Source of the DNA: Amborella trichopoda
Taxonomy: Eukaryota; Streptophyta; Magnoliopsida; Amborellales; Amborellaceae
Assembly: GCF_000471905.2 (NCBI RefSeq)
Contig: NW_006495906.1
Span: forward strand, 2,152,430-2,216,429
Length of the DNA: 64,000 bases
Direction of reading: 5' to 3'
Of the stretch, positions 1 to 11,246 are shown in pieces (position 1 is the first letter of the stretch; every line of letters starts with the position of its first letter). The notes below the pieces were generated by a model. The model ran no database searches, was not told the origin of the DNA, and saw only the letters and a list, made by a program, of their open reading frames with translations. The position numbers were made by a program, and so were the translations under genes.

Positions 1-1970
1 TTTATGCACCTCAGCCCTTTAATCAAATAAAGGAAGGGAGCCAGCTACAGCCTGGTCATCGTGGCGCACAATACATAGCCGCACGGAAAACAAGAGTCGT
101 AGATGAAATAAACCTCGAAATAAGGATAACCAAAGGAAAAATATGCCTACACGAACAAGAATTGAAAGCCTTATACCCGCCATTGTGTGTATAGGAGCCG
201 GATGGGCATGCCAAACGACCACCGTCATCTTCCAAGAAAACGAAGTGGGCTCGAGCTCAAACAGACAGACTCAGTGACCCTAAGCCTAGATCATCACAAA
301 GTAGAGCAGAGGCACGGCTTCTGCCGTATGGCCTCAGCAAACCAGTCGATGGCCATGAAAATTCCTTGACCACCCCTCGACGAACTCGCAACTTTTTCCC
401 CGCAGCAGAAGAGTGGCCAAAAGAGTCAAACACCCACGAAAACCTTCGAGGATATCTCTCCCTCTGATGAACAAGGGCGAAAGACAAGCTTCCTCCACAA
501 AAGAGAAGAAAGGAAGCTTGGGACCATGGACGCCGGAATGTTCAGAACGACGTCTTAGCCCTTTGCAAAAGAGGAGTGGGCCGCGCAAAAACTGATATCG
601 AGAAAAGAATAATCCCAGGAAGAAAACCCAATTCAAAATTGACACGCAACATTCAAAGCAAAATAGAGAAAGGCACGAAACCCACGGTCACAATAATAAA
701 ACCAAGAAGATCCCCATCGCCAAAAATCCATTTCCCGTCAATCCACCAAAAGTCCAAGGAACAATGTAAATGCAAATCAAACCTCTTGTAAAAGGCACTC
801 AAAGAAAAACCTTCTCCAGGCTCGCAATCGACTCAGAAACGCCACAGAGACTATCAAAGAGTTCGTAAAAAAAGCCAGTCGAGTACCTCCACTCACGAAG
901 GAGATTACCGCAAAAATGATCAAAAGGGATCAAAACGATCACAGGAAACGAACATAAAAAATATAACAATAGGTCAACTGATCTCATACAATAAGAGCCC
1001 GGGAAGAACTCTCGAAGTTTTCACAATGGCAGCGGGCTCTTCAGAGTAGGACGAGTTTGTCATATGTGTAAACGTGTTTTAGGGCATTTTTATCATTGTA
1101 CCCAATTTTGGGACTTTATTTTAATATCTGTTACTTGCATTTAGGTTTAGTTTTGTACTATCCACCCCTGTTTCGTGAGAAATTTACATAAACAGGCGTA
1201 AGTCAATTGTAAAAGGGGGATTACAATTCAATAAAGAAGAGGCATTACGCTTGATTCTGCTTCTCTTTCCTCTTAACCCTAGAGTTCCAAGGAGAGGAGA
1301 GAGAAAACTTTTGCAAGAGAGGGAAATACCCCTGACTGTACGTGTATTCCCCTCTTGAAGATGTTTATCATTTCTGAAACTTCCTCTCTTCCCTTCCATT
1401 ACACGTAATCCCACGTACGTGCAAACCTTCGTGGACCTGAGTAAACGGAAAAGGGTTTATGCCTGATCCCTCCCCCTCGCTTAGACAGCCCGATGAGGAC
1501 GACAAAGTTCCCCACTCGCTTGTTCAATCAACCAAAATAGAGTCAACCCTAGAGAGAAGAATCAAGACATCCATTGAAATCTGGAGTTGAGAGGAGAGAA
1601 GAGGGTTGTAGAGTCTGAATAGAATCCCTGACCAAACCGCGCTGGTGAACAGCCGGAAGGCTTTCATAACTAATCCAAGAGGTTGAGCTGTCCGTATGTG
1701 TCCCACGAACCTGCAACGACGAGGTTAGCGAATTAATCCTCCCCCATCGTAAAATATCTCTCTTTATTGGTAGCCAATCCGCACTCTAGAAAGCTAGCGT
1801 GCCCTCGTCACCCGACGTGCCACACTTGCAAGCCTTCGGTGATTATTTGAGAGAGGATCTTCTCCCTGCGCCTCTATGCTAGGGAACTAGAGAAAATCAG
1901 GCCCCGACTAAGCAGCATGACGTCTGTTCCTTACTCTCTCTAAAAAAAAAAAAACAACAAAAAAAAAATA
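1..1970 (+). repeat. Probable LTR-like non-coding retroelement sequence, cut by the window start
   Basis: No convincing coding region. The stretch at about 1,080-1,200 follows the same order of short motifs as the LTR at 56,690-56,830: a T-rich tract, 'tgtacccaattt', a TTTATTTTAAT block, then 'atccacccctgttt', close to 'catccacccatgttt' there. A possible poly-A signal (caataaag) lies near 1,230, followed by a pyrimidine/purine-rich stretch typical of plant Gypsy LTRs. It ends in an A-rich tract at about 1,941-1,970. I read it as a diverged plus-oriented LTR or leader of a Tat-like Gypsy element. It could instead be unrelated intergenic DNA. Confidence 0.35.
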
Positions 1971-1973
1971 TTT

Positions 1974-2168
1974 GGAATCTCAAGATAACAACTCTCTCCC
2001 TGTTCCCAGTGCCCAATATTACCATATTCATAATCAATCCCCTAGCCTTGTGTACCGATTCTATCAAGATTCAAGTGTGCTTGAGAGGCCTGAACCAGAT
2101 GGTGAAATGAGTTATGTGACAATGATGCAGGCCATCAATGACAAAATACTCTCCTTGGACTATAATTG
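1974..2168 (+). other. Unidentified short open frame ending at an LTR-like boundary
   Basis: About 65 codons stay open from just after the A-rich tract to the start of the TGTCACGACCCC sequence. There is no ATG near the start, and the frame then runs on into the repeat. Composition (Ser, Tyr, Gln, Asp rich, no low complexity) looks more protein-like than its surroundings. I do not recognise the peptide. It may be a fragment of a host exon or retroelement gene, or chance. Confidence 0.15.
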
Positions 2169-5099
2169 TCACGACCCCGCTCCCCGACCCCCGCCGTCCC
2201 ATACCAAAGGGAGACAGAGCGCAGGATCGCGAACACAGAGGTCGCAGATGTCACTCAGGTGGGAGTGGCTCAACGCATAATTTAATTTGGAATCACAACA
2301 AACCTTTGAAATAAAGTAAAAACTCATACAAAACAAATCCAAAACTGAGTAAAAAAACACTATTTATATACCTATTCAGACTCCAAAATTTCATGTAACA
2401 ACAAGTTCAAGGCACAATAGGCCTGATCACCAAAATTCCAGAATTCTTCAAAATACAATTTCACACATCCATCAGGCACCTACTGTCAAAAGAGTCACCA
2501 ACTGGAACTTTAAGCTTCAAAATGACTGCCACCACCATCCAGCTGTCCACACTAGGGTATCAGATCTCACCTACACAGAGGGGAAAAAGAGTGGTATGAG
2601 CTAAAGGCTCAGTAGGCGAATGTCGCACCCTTGCATTCCAACCAAGATGCACTCCTAAAGGATAACAGACCCACTACTATCACAGTTCATGCAAGATCAC
2701 AGAATACAATCACACATTAATAGATACAGACCGAGTGAGCAGAAAAAGTTCAGATCTCAGGGCTTTCCATGTTTCATGAACTAAATACTGATACATACAT
2801 ATATCATTATCACACAGTCAGAAGCATGGCTAGGGCATACAGTTCAAACAGACATAAATTAATAGGGCCTACTCCCGAAGTAGAAGTCCCATCGACCAGG
2901 ATAAGTCAGTCTTGTAACTTGTGACTTCTACTCTCATTCAGGAAGGAGGACAATGAAAAGTGGGGGCCCCACTTCGTAATGTCCTCACTCACGCACACAG
3001 TCCCCATCGCGCTTTGGGATTTATGATAGGCTGAGGCCTTGCAAGACACGACCCTCCCCTGGTGCCGTCAGGCGAGAGGGCGTTACACTACCATTGGAGG
3101 ACTCAATATGTAGTGCCCATAACCGAGTAGGGGGGCGTGACCCTCCCAGTTATTTACATTTACATCTCGATTCCTCTCCTATCATAGGAGTCGAGGTATA
3201 GTATACCCCACTACCAATGGAGGACCCATTGCATAGCCGGCAATTATTAGAATTACAGTACCCACTACCAATGGAGGATCCATTGCGTAGTGGTCAGGAT
3301 CAGAATCCGAATATGATAAATACATTATCCACTACCAATGGAGGGCCCATCGCGTAGTGGCCACAATCAAAACCAGAATCATAAGCAGAATAAGATAACA
3401 AAGATATAGTATCCACTACCAATGGAAGACCCATTGTGTAGTGGTCAAAATCAGAATTATATAGATATCATACCTAATACAAGCATGCTTAAACATTCAC
3501 TCATTTCAAGAGGTCAGGAACATTCATGGTATCATAAGTATGCCATTTCAGTATCATCTTACAAAAGAATCAAGCCATGTTCAACATATCGATGCATAAC
3601 AGATGTATGATCTACTCAATGTCTAAGAATTCATTATAATTCTTATCGTAAGTATGCATGTGCAAGGTGAGACATAACATCCAACTTATGAGGGAAATCT
3701 ACTTCTTTTCAATTGCTCTTTCAGAGTGAGTATGAGCCTCCCTCAATCACAGAAAGTATGAAGCTTAATTGAGCATGATCAATTCAGGGCTAATATAGAG
3801 TCTTGAAATTCTGAAATGTCATATTGGGGTATGTTTCATAATCTGGGATATAAACATCAACTTTATAAGAATTTCAATATAATACCAAAAAAAAACTTTC
3901 AAGTTAACATTTATAGCTTTCATGTGATAGTAATTTGAGAGCATTTGGACCCCATTTGGTCTGTCAAAAACTTAGAGTAACAGAAGCAATAGTTTTGGAA
4001 ATTGCTGAGTTCGGACGTCAGTGACGTATTCTAATAATTTGATGTATAACTCTTGATTTAGAAGTAATTTCAAAATTCTTTGAAAATGTGAATTCAAAAG
4101 GACACATAGACCTTTCAAATAAAATTAGTTTGAAGGAAATTGAACCCCATTTGATTATTTAAAACTTATGAAAACAGGAACAAAATTTTTGAGTTTTCTG
4201 TCAACAAATACATGTTCACATACTTTAAAACACAACTCTCAAATTATATCTAATTTGGACAAGGTTAAAACATGTAACTCATAGCAAACGTGTATCTTTC
4301 AAATTTTTGTGGTTATGAGTCATTTGGACTTCATTTGGCCAAACAAAACAACAGCATAACAGGAATGATATTTCGGAAATCTGCTGAAATTTGATAACAG
4401 TGACATGTACTCACAAACAGAAACATAGCTCTCAATCCGTAAAGAATTTCAACTGAGATTAAACAGAAAAATCAGAGTAAACACACATAGATTTCATTTA
4501 AACTGGTTTTTAACTCATTTTGATATATATAAGTCAATGAAAAGTTCAATTTATAGAGAATGTATCTTTCTGGAAAATTACAAATTTCATACCCAAATTT
4601 TGGCACACTTCAAAGAGTGATTAGTAACTTTTAAAATAAAATAGGCATTAATACAAGGTTATTTTCAGCTTAAACCAGATTCACAAAGGTGTTTACTCAC
4701 CAATTTTTATAGCCAAAAAATATTCCTTTAAGGCTCAATCTATCATGCAAATAAGAGGTATAGTCTTGGAAAGTCAAGGCTTATTCTAGCATGCTATCAT
4801 ACATCAAGCTTGCATTCAAACAAAAACTATGAAAGCATTGACTCTATAATCCACTTACCTGTGCCAAGAGACCTCAAGGTTGACCCAAGCTTCTAATGGT
4901 GGTTGAATGGAAAGCCTTAAAATTCTAAGGCCAAGGAAGGTGATGTGAGGGAGAGGGAGAGAGGGTGTAGCATTTAGAGTGAGGTTGGGGTTTAACAAGG
5001 GTATGGAGAGGAGGGGTGGTAGCATGCCACAACTAAGTGGCAAACAAGGGGGGCACGAGGGGAGGGGGGGGGGGGGGTTATGCGGTGGGGGGGTTGGGA
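2169..5099 (+). repeat. LTR-like non-coding sequence beginning TGTCACGACCCC
   Basis: It begins TGTCACGACCCC, a start common to LTRs of some plant Gypsy chromoviruses (Tekay/Del type have very long LTRs). A segment near 2,596-2,616 (gtatgagctaaaggctcagta) resembles U3 sequence of such LTRs. No gene of any length is visible; 3,450-4,860 is plain AT-rich DNA. The far end was not found: the sequence runs into the tandem array at 5.1 kb, so length and partner LTR are unknown. Family assignment is from memory of LTR ends. Confidence 0.4.
3086..3444 (+). repeat. Five-copy 'ccactaccaatggaggacc' motif
   Basis: Five copies of a ~35-bp core (ccactaccaatggaggaccc followed by attgcgtagtgg) start near 3,086, 3,208, 3,262, 3,329 and 3,413. 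Spacings are 122, 54, 67 and 84 bp. Each core contains two arms, ccactac and gtagtgg, that are reverse complements, so each could form a short stem. The spacers share 'atcagaat' words. It lies inside the LTR-like sequence. Confidence 0.75.
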
Positions 5100-7258
5100 A
5101 CGTGGTGAACAAGGGAGAGGAAAAAAAAGGAAAAGCGGTAGTCCCTTGGACTACCCTATTTAATTGTGCACGGTAGTAACACATCACGCACGGTTTTCCA
5201 CGCACGGCGTTTCTACTGTGCCGTTTACTCGTCTGTGAAAAGCAGCATGCTGGAAAAGTTTGGGCCCTAGCAACAATGAATTGAAGGCAAAGATAAAGAC
5301 TATAGATGCCCAGAAGTCCACCATCCCTGCAATACCATCTGCTCAAAACCACCATCCTTGCAATACCAACCTGAAGACCACTGTCCAAATCTGAAACCAT
5401 ATTCTTCTCAATACCACCATTAGACTCTTGTGTGGCACGAAGCTTGGGGCCCTCTCTCTCTCTCTGTATTTCTCTCTTCTCTATGTGATCGATCGTGTGT
5501 GCAAATGAGAGGTGCGTGAGGGATGTAGACACAGACGCGTAAGGTCCAATTGCATTCCCAACCCTAATTCCTGGACTTGGGTTACAAAGGTTGGGTGAAA
5601 GCCGAGCCAGAATTGGATTCGATTCAGGTTACAGTTGGAGACATCACAAAAGGTTTGGAGCGACGGGAAGTGGGAAAATGTGGTGAGGGGCAGAGCTGTA
5701 GTGGCGGTGGTGGAGGAAGAGAGCGCGAATGTGACGATATTGTTTTCTCCCTCTCTAAAGATCACACTACAACCGCTCCTTTAAAAAGAAGAGGAGGAGA
5801 GAGAGGGGGGCGATGGGGGGGGGGAGTGGGGCACGTGGGAGAGGAAAAAGTAGGAAAAGCGATAGTCCCTTGGACTACCCTATTTAATTGTGCATGGTGG
5901 TAACACATCACGCACGATTTTCCACGCACGGCGTTTCTCTTGTGCCGTCTACTCGCCTGTGAAAAGCAAAATGCTAGAAAAGTTCGGGACCTAGCAACAG
6001 TGAATTGAAGGCAAAGATAAAGACTATAGATGCCTAGAAGTCCACCATCCCTGCAATACCATCTGCTCAAAACCACCATCCTTGCAATACCAACCTGAAG
6101 ACCACTGTCCAGATCTGAAACCATCTTCTTCTCAAGACCACCATTAGACTCTTGTGTGGCACGAAGCTTGGGGCCCTCTTTCTCTCTCTCTATATTTCTC
6201 TCTTCTCTGTGTGACTGATCGTGTGTGCAAATGAGAGGTGCGTGAGGGACGTAGACACAGACGCGCAGGGTCCAATTGCATCCCCTACCCTAATGCCTGG
6301 ACTTGGGTTACAAAGGTTGGGTGAAAGCCGAGCCAGAATTGGATTCGATTCTGGTTACAGTTGGAGACATCACAAATAGTTTAGAGCGACGGGATGTGGG
6401 AAAATGTGGTGAGGGGCAGAGCTGTAGTGGCGGTGGTGGAGGAAGAGAGCGCGAATGTGACGATATTGTTTTCTCCCTCTCTAGAGTTCACAGTATAGCC
6501 GCTCCTTTAAAAAGAAGAGGAGGAGAGAGAGGGGGGGGTGGGGCAGTGGGGCATGTGGTGAACAAGGGAGAGGAAAAAGAAGGAAAAGCGGCAGTCCCTT
6601 AGACTACCCTATTTAATTGTGCATGGTGGTAACACGTCACACATGGTTTTTCACGCACGTCGTTTCTCTTGTGCCGTCTACTCGCCTACGAAAAGCAATA
6701 TGCTAGAAAAGTTCGAGCCCTAGCAACAGTGAATTGAAGGCAAAGATAAAAACTATAGATGCCCAGAAGTCCACCATCCCTGCAATACCATCTGCTCAAA
6801 ACCACCATCCTTGCAATACCAACCTGAAGACCACTGTCCAGATCTGAAACCATATTCTTCTCAATACCACCATTAGACTCTTGTGTGGCACGAAGCTTGG
6901 AGCCCTCTCTCTCTCTCTGTATTTCTCTCTTCTCTGTGTGATCGATCGTGTGTGAAATGAGTGGTGCGTGAGGGACATAGACACAGACGCATAGGGTCCA
7001 ATTGCATCCCCAACCCTAATTCCTAGACTTGGGTTACAAAGGTTGGGTGAAAGCCGAGCCAGAATTGGATTCGATTCTTGTTACAGTTGGAGACCTCACA
7101 AAAAGTTTGGAGCGACGGGAAGTGGGAAAATATGGTGAGGGACAGAGCTGTAGTGGCGGTGGTGGAGGAAGAGAGCGCGAATGTGACGATATTGTTTTCT
7201 CCCTCTCTAGAGATCACAGTACAACCGCTCCTTGAAAAGGAAGAGGAGGAGAGAGAGA
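5100..7258 (+). repeat. Tandem array, about three units of ~726 bp
   Basis: Landmark 'ctaccctatttaattgtgca' recurs at about 5,151, 5,875 and 6,604. Landmark 'gggttacaaaggttgggtg' recurs at about 5,580, 6,306 and 7,031. Period is 724-729 bp. Units are about 95% alike by eye and differ mainly in G-run length (long G tracts near 5,068-5,090 and 5,805-5,825). Each unit carries a CT-rich tract (near 5,455, 6,180 and 6,910) and a GGT/GGA-rich tract. A ~60-codon plus-strand frame is kept in all three but matches no family I know. Unit boundaries cannot be fixed by eye. Confidence 0.85.
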
Positions 7259-7646
7259 GGAGGAGAAAACCATTGTGATTCACTGGCTAAACAAGAGATA
7301 CAGAGCAGAGGTTTACATGCCAAATGGGTGATTTTGAGAAATTTAGAAAGAGAAGGATGCAAGAGGAAAGGATGACGTTGAGAGATCTAAAAAAAAAAAG
7401 AAGTCGAAATTTTTTTTGTTGTTATTACGTGCACATCGCAAAACATCTACCAAGTCGTGTTTCTCTACCGAGTCATGTTTCGACTCTCTGAGTTTCAACT
7501 CTCTGATCTGTCTTTCTGCCGAGTCGTGTTTCGACTTTCTGATCTATTTTGGATCTTACTGTTCTCAACTCCGACTCTAAGGTCCAACTGTGCTTGTTGA
7601 TCTGCCACAAATTTCTATTGGCTCTTCCAAGAGCCTACTCTTTGAT
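7259..7646. other. Intergenic or element-internal, no gene seen
   Basis: AT-rich sequence with a TTTTTTTTGTTGTT run near 7,412 and repeated words of the type 'gagtcgtgtttcgactctctga' near 7,450-7,545. The words suggest diverged short tandem units. No coding potential is seen. Confidence 0.5.
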
Positions 7647-8014
7647 GATCGAATTTCTTGATCCTGATTGATGATCAAGTTTTCCGTTACTTGATCCCGT
7701 TTGATGATGGAATTTCTGTTACTCCATCACGTGTGACGATCGCATTTCTCTATTTTGGTTGACGATCAATTTTTTTGTTACTTGATCATGTTTGATGATG
7801 GAGTTTTCCATTACTCCATCTAGTATGATGATCGAGTTTACTCGATCCTTTCTGCTTCAGATGCGTGCTTTAGATGTATATGTTTAATGATCGAGTTTTT
7901 TGTTCCTCAATCCTGTTGGATGATGGAGTTTTCCGTTGCTCCATCCTGTGAGATGATTGACTTTCGTTCCGTTATTCAATCTTGTCTATTGATCGAGTTT
8001 TTCGTTACTTGATC
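7647..8014 (+). repeat. Tandem array of about eleven ~32-bp hairpin-forming units
   Basis: Units begin with gatgat or similar and contain two short arms that are reverse complements around a T-rich loop. Clear stems: GATCAAGT/ACTTGATC (7,673-7,680 with 7,689-7,696), GATGGA/TCCATC (7,706-7,711 with 7,723-7,728), GATCAA/TTGATC (7,764-7,769 with 7,782-7,787), GATGGAGT/ACTCCATC (7,797-7,804 with 7,813-7,820), GATCGAGT/ACTCGATC (7,830-7,837 with 7,840-7,847), GATGGAG/CTCCATC (7,922-7,928 with 7,939-7,945), GATTGA/TCAATC (7,955-7,960 with 7,976-7,981). Others near 7,647, 7,889 and 7,991 have one G-T type mismatch. Arms change together between units. The array sits about 240 bp before a Copia-like LTR. 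Confidence 0.8.
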
Positions 8015-8077
8015 TCGGATGTTCCTAAGGCCCTCTGCTCTTGAGGCTTGTTGATTTGCCACTGCAATTTAGGCTTG

Positions 8078-8185
8078 TTGTTCAAGCAATTTGAAAATCA
8101 CTACTCGTTTTTGTTGTTCAAGCAAACTGAAGATCACTACTTGTTTTTAGTGTTCAAGCAATCTAAAGATTACTGTTCATTTTTT
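8078..8185 (+). repeat. 36-bp direct repeat, three copies
   Basis: The word 'ttcaagca' recurs at 8,081, 8,117 and 8,153, exactly 36 bp apart. Each copy is followed by a version of 'atctgaagatcactact'. The first copy includes the small inverted repeat GCTTG/CAAGC (8,073-8,087). It lies between the hairpin array and the LTR start, so it probably belongs to the same element's internal region. Confidence 0.7.
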
Positions 8186-8249
8186 ACAACTTAGTATTGT
8201 TCAAACTCCACCTGCTTTATGTCAAAGCATCTTGAGTTTAGAGAGGGAG

Positions 8250-8577
8250 TGTTAGGATATGAATATCTCGGGTTCATATTGATATACATCATTACGGATA
8301 TATGGGTATATATCTCTTGATAAGATTAGGTATTTAGAAGATAAAAAGAGACCAAGTCAAAGTTACTTGGTCATCAAGTTAACATGCCATAATTATCTCC
8401 TCTAATTGTGTGATTCTCCTCTATATATAGAGGTACTTATTGATGTAAAACATTCATCCAAAATAATGAAGATGTAGCCCATTGGGCTTTGAATCCGTGC
8501 ACGTAAAGCTTCATCCTGAATCACGTAAATGTTGTGTTCTCTCTTCTTCTCTCTTCATTCTCCATTCTATGCATTCA
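8250..8577 (+). repeat. Copia-like LTR (3' or solo), with purine tract before it
   Basis: Starts TGTTAGGATAT directly after a purine tract (gagagggag), the usual polypurine-tract/LTR junction of plant Copia elements. A TATA box (ctctatatatagagg) lies near 8,430 in plus orientation, with a poly-A-signal-like 'aataatgaag' near 8,462 and a CT-rich end. The LTR end is uncertain, near 8,573-8,577. No Copia coding sequence lies upstream, so this is the 3' end of a non-autonomous or heavily deleted element. Confidence 0.6.
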
Positions 8578-9277
8578 CGGTTCCTTTAGATGGTGCAATC
8601 ACGCCCAAAAACTAATATCTCGATTTTTTTAGTTCAATTTGTGCCTTTCTAGTTACATTGAACAATGCATGTTGTAGAAATTGCGCAGTTTTGGTGAGTC
8701 GGAACCAAGACCAAGTTTCTCAATGAATATCATGAGTTAGAAACGATGTTTAAAAAATTGAGTGGGCCAAAGTACTCGGACTTTGGTCGAGGCGAGTTAT
8801 TTGGCTGAATTCATGTCATGTTAAAAAATAATAATAATAATAACAACAATAAGTAACTCGGCCGAGTCCGAGTCTCCTCAGCCAAATACAAAAACAGTTG
8901 TTAGAAATTCATGACCTAGAGAATTAAAATTTGAGGAATAAAAATTAAATCTTGATAATTGTTGGGTTTGGTACTGATTAAAAGCCTGTTAAACCATCAA
9001 AATTGAAAATCCAAGTGAAAATAAATTACTCCATCTTCTTCCCACTTGACAAAAGAATGAGAAGAGCCCTGTCCATGCAACTGTGTATTGATTCCTCAGT
9101 CATTGCCCTTGTAAGCCCAAAGAACACCATTTTCCCCCATAGAACACCATTTTCCTCGCAACTTCAATTTTCTCTCACTATCTCCATGGATGTGATCATA
9201 GAAAAAATTAAAGGAGCTCCTGCATTCAATTTCTCTCAGTTTTTTTTTTCTAATTTTAATTCTCTCCACAGAATCTC
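8578..9277. other. Intergenic, no feature recognised
   Basis: AT-rich with a short (aat)n stretch near 8,828-8,845. The plus-strand frame across 9,003-9,428 has no recognisable domain and overlaps the minus-strand ORF; I do not call it. Confidence 0.5.
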
Positions 9278-9589
9278 TCACTCTCCTCTAATCTCTGAAG
9301 AAGCATGGTGTGCAACAGCCGAGGCCCATGTAAGTAGTTGTGGCTTCGTCGCTTTCTCATTGCCCATGAGCCTTGTATCTATCGGAAACTCCGTAGCCAT
9401 AAATCTATCAGTACTAGGTTGTTGCTGACATGAAATTGGTGGTGGTCGGGACAACGATGGTGGCGGCGGCAGAGGCTGTAGTTTTTCTTCTGTGTAATAT
9501 GAAGATGGCAATTCGATATCGGATCCAAATTCGATACCACATTGGATATTGTCTGTGCCTGCCATGGCCAAAGCTTCTATCGAAGCCAT
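9278..9589 (-). CDS. Short hypothetical protein, proline-rich (103 codons)
   Basis: A 103-residue minus-strand frame beginning MASIEALAMAG and containing a proline-rich stretch (residues ~36-52, PLPPPPSLSRPPP). There is no signal peptide, membrane segment or domain I recognise. Support: a TATA box (CTATAAATA) about 58-67 bp upstream of the ATG gives a normal plant 5' leader, and base composition over the ORF is less AT-rich than its flanks. It may be a small gene, or the first exon of a longer one: GAGAGTGAGA just before the stop could be a splice donor, but I could not find a convincing downstream exon. It could also be a decayed gene. Confidence 0.35.
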   Translation of the reverse strand: MASIEALAMAGTDNIQCGIEFGSDIELPSSYYTEEKLQPLPPPPSLSRPPPISCQQQPSTDRFMATEFPIDTRLMGNEKATKPQLLTWASAVAHHASSEIRGE

Positions 9590-9646
9590 GTTTACAGAAC
9601 AAATATTCTTGAGAAAATTTGTAGTTGGAGTAAGAGAAAAGGATGC

Positions 9647-9737
9647 TTATTTATAGAGTTTCAATCCTATCAAGTTTATAAGACAAATATATTGTTTAGA
9701 ATGATTGTAGTGTGAGAAAGAGAGAGTATATTTATAG
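9647..9737 (-). promoter_or_regulatory. Two TATA boxes upstream of the minus-strand ORF
   Basis: Minus-strand CTATAAATAA at 9,647-9,656 and CTATAAATA at 9,729-9,737, 58 and 140 bp upstream of the ATG at 9,589. Similar surrounding words (a GATTGAAAC / TTTCAAAC element just upstream of each) suggest a local duplication of a core promoter. Confidence 0.4.
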
Positions 9738-10942
9738 GGTTTGAAAGTGAAGAAAGGTTGGAAAAGAATTTCGCGGGGTTGATGATAGGAAACAAGGTGT
9801 TTCAAACTTTTCAGCCACCTCAGGACCAAGGAATAGTGTTTCACGGTATAAATGAAAAAAAAAAAAAAGGAAAATAGAAGACTAATTTCTCTTACGACCA
9901 ACTAATAGTTCATGGATATATATAAGGAAACGGATATATGAGAAAAAGATATAGGGAAAAGTTTATATAAGGTTGTAACCTTAAATTGTAGAACTGTGAA
10001 TGCACCTCAAAAATTCATTGGTAAAGGTTTTTTTAATTTTGAAAAGCTCTCTAATTGATCATCTTGACATCGAGATGTATGATTATAAAAAAAAAAATAT
10101 TTTGAGTCTTAGAAATGGTGCATCTTATAAGACCATCCATTTTCAAGATTTTGATATGTTTATAAATCTCCTTGATTTTAATCATTTTTGGAATTTAAAA
10201 TTTTATAATTAGATTTGAAAATAGATTTTAAGTTAATCTTAAGAATATTTTACATCAAAATTATATGTTATGTGCCTTAAATGGATTGTTTAAGGTTGCA
10301 ACCTTATGGAAACCACACCTAAATATATATTATAAAGAAAGTTTTATGTTTACTTTTTGAAAATGGGAATGTATACAATGAGACCAATTACCTTTGATAC
10401 AAGGTGGTCACAATTACTTACAATTATGTGAAATTTAAAAGCTTTAAAGAGAGAGTTTTAGGTTTACTATTTAAAAATCTATATCTAAGAAGTTCAAGTA
10501 CTTTAAGGTGTCCTAGTTTTAGTTTTCACGACATATACTATGCTCCCTTAAGATGTTTTCAATCTAAAATTTTGAGAATAATCACTATATGATTGTTCTC
10601 AAAAGAAATAAATTAAAAATTTGAGTTTTATAACGTTTAGATCTCACAATCTAAAAATTGAATGGTCTCTATTAAATCTCAAGACACTATTTTTTTCAGG
10701 TGCATAGGGGGTAAAATTAGGGGTTTTTTTTTAATTAGGATTAATCTATGGGTTGAATAAGTTATATCCCCAAAATTTAGTCTCCTAAAATTATTTCTAT
10801 TTATGATTTTACCCAAGAGAGTAAATGAACATTCTACTCCTGAGGGAGTAGGATATCTTTTAGATTTCGTTCTATTCAGCAAAAAGATATTGGAAAGGCT
10901 AATTAACGAAAACCAGGGCGTTTCTTCCAATAACTGTATACA
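9738..10942. other. AT-rich intergenic, no gene seen
   Basis: Strongly AT-rich. Only short frames without domains are present (for example 10,000-10,212). A poly-A-like run lies at 9,857-9,870. Nothing else supported. Confidence 0.5.
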
Positions 10943-10996
10943 CCAATGGTTTAAAAAACGGATCGGTGACCCGGATCGGGCTTCCAAAAAACCGAT

Positions 10997-11238
10997 NNNN
11001 NNNNNNNNNNNNNNNNNNNNNNNNNNNNNNNNNNNNNNNNNNNNNNNNNNNNNNNNNNNNNNNNNNNNNNNNNNNNNNNNNNNNNNNNNNNNNNNNNNNN
11101 NNNNNNNNNNNNNNNNNNNNNNNNNNNNNNNNNNNNNNNNNNNNNNNNNNNNNNNNNNNNNNNNNNNNNNNNNNNNNNNNNNNNNNNNNNNNNNNNNNNN
11201 NNNNNNNNNNNNNNNNNNNNNNNNNNNNNNNNNNNNNN
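10997..11238. other. Assembly gap (242 N)
   Basis: Run of N inside the TIR element. Any open frame drawn across it is an artefact. Confidence 1.
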
Positions 11239-11246
11239 AAAAAATT

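Noticed and set aside
5066-5090. Long G tract as a G-quadruplex regulator or telomere-like repeat
   Set aside because: A homopolymer run in a length-variable position of the tandem array; no telomere unit (TTTAGGG) array is present.
4855-5532. 225-codon minus-strand frame in the tandem array
   Set aside because: It spans array units, is rich in simple CT-derived Ser/Pro/Leu, has no domain, and is not kept as a whole in the other units.
7647-8014. Hairpin array as a CRISPR-like or tRNA-like array
   Set aside because: Repeats have no unique spacers and no tRNA features, and the host is a plant.
9003-9428. 141-codon plus-strand frame
   Set aside because: No domain, Phe/Ser-rich from T-rich DNA, overlaps the better-supported minus-strand ORF.
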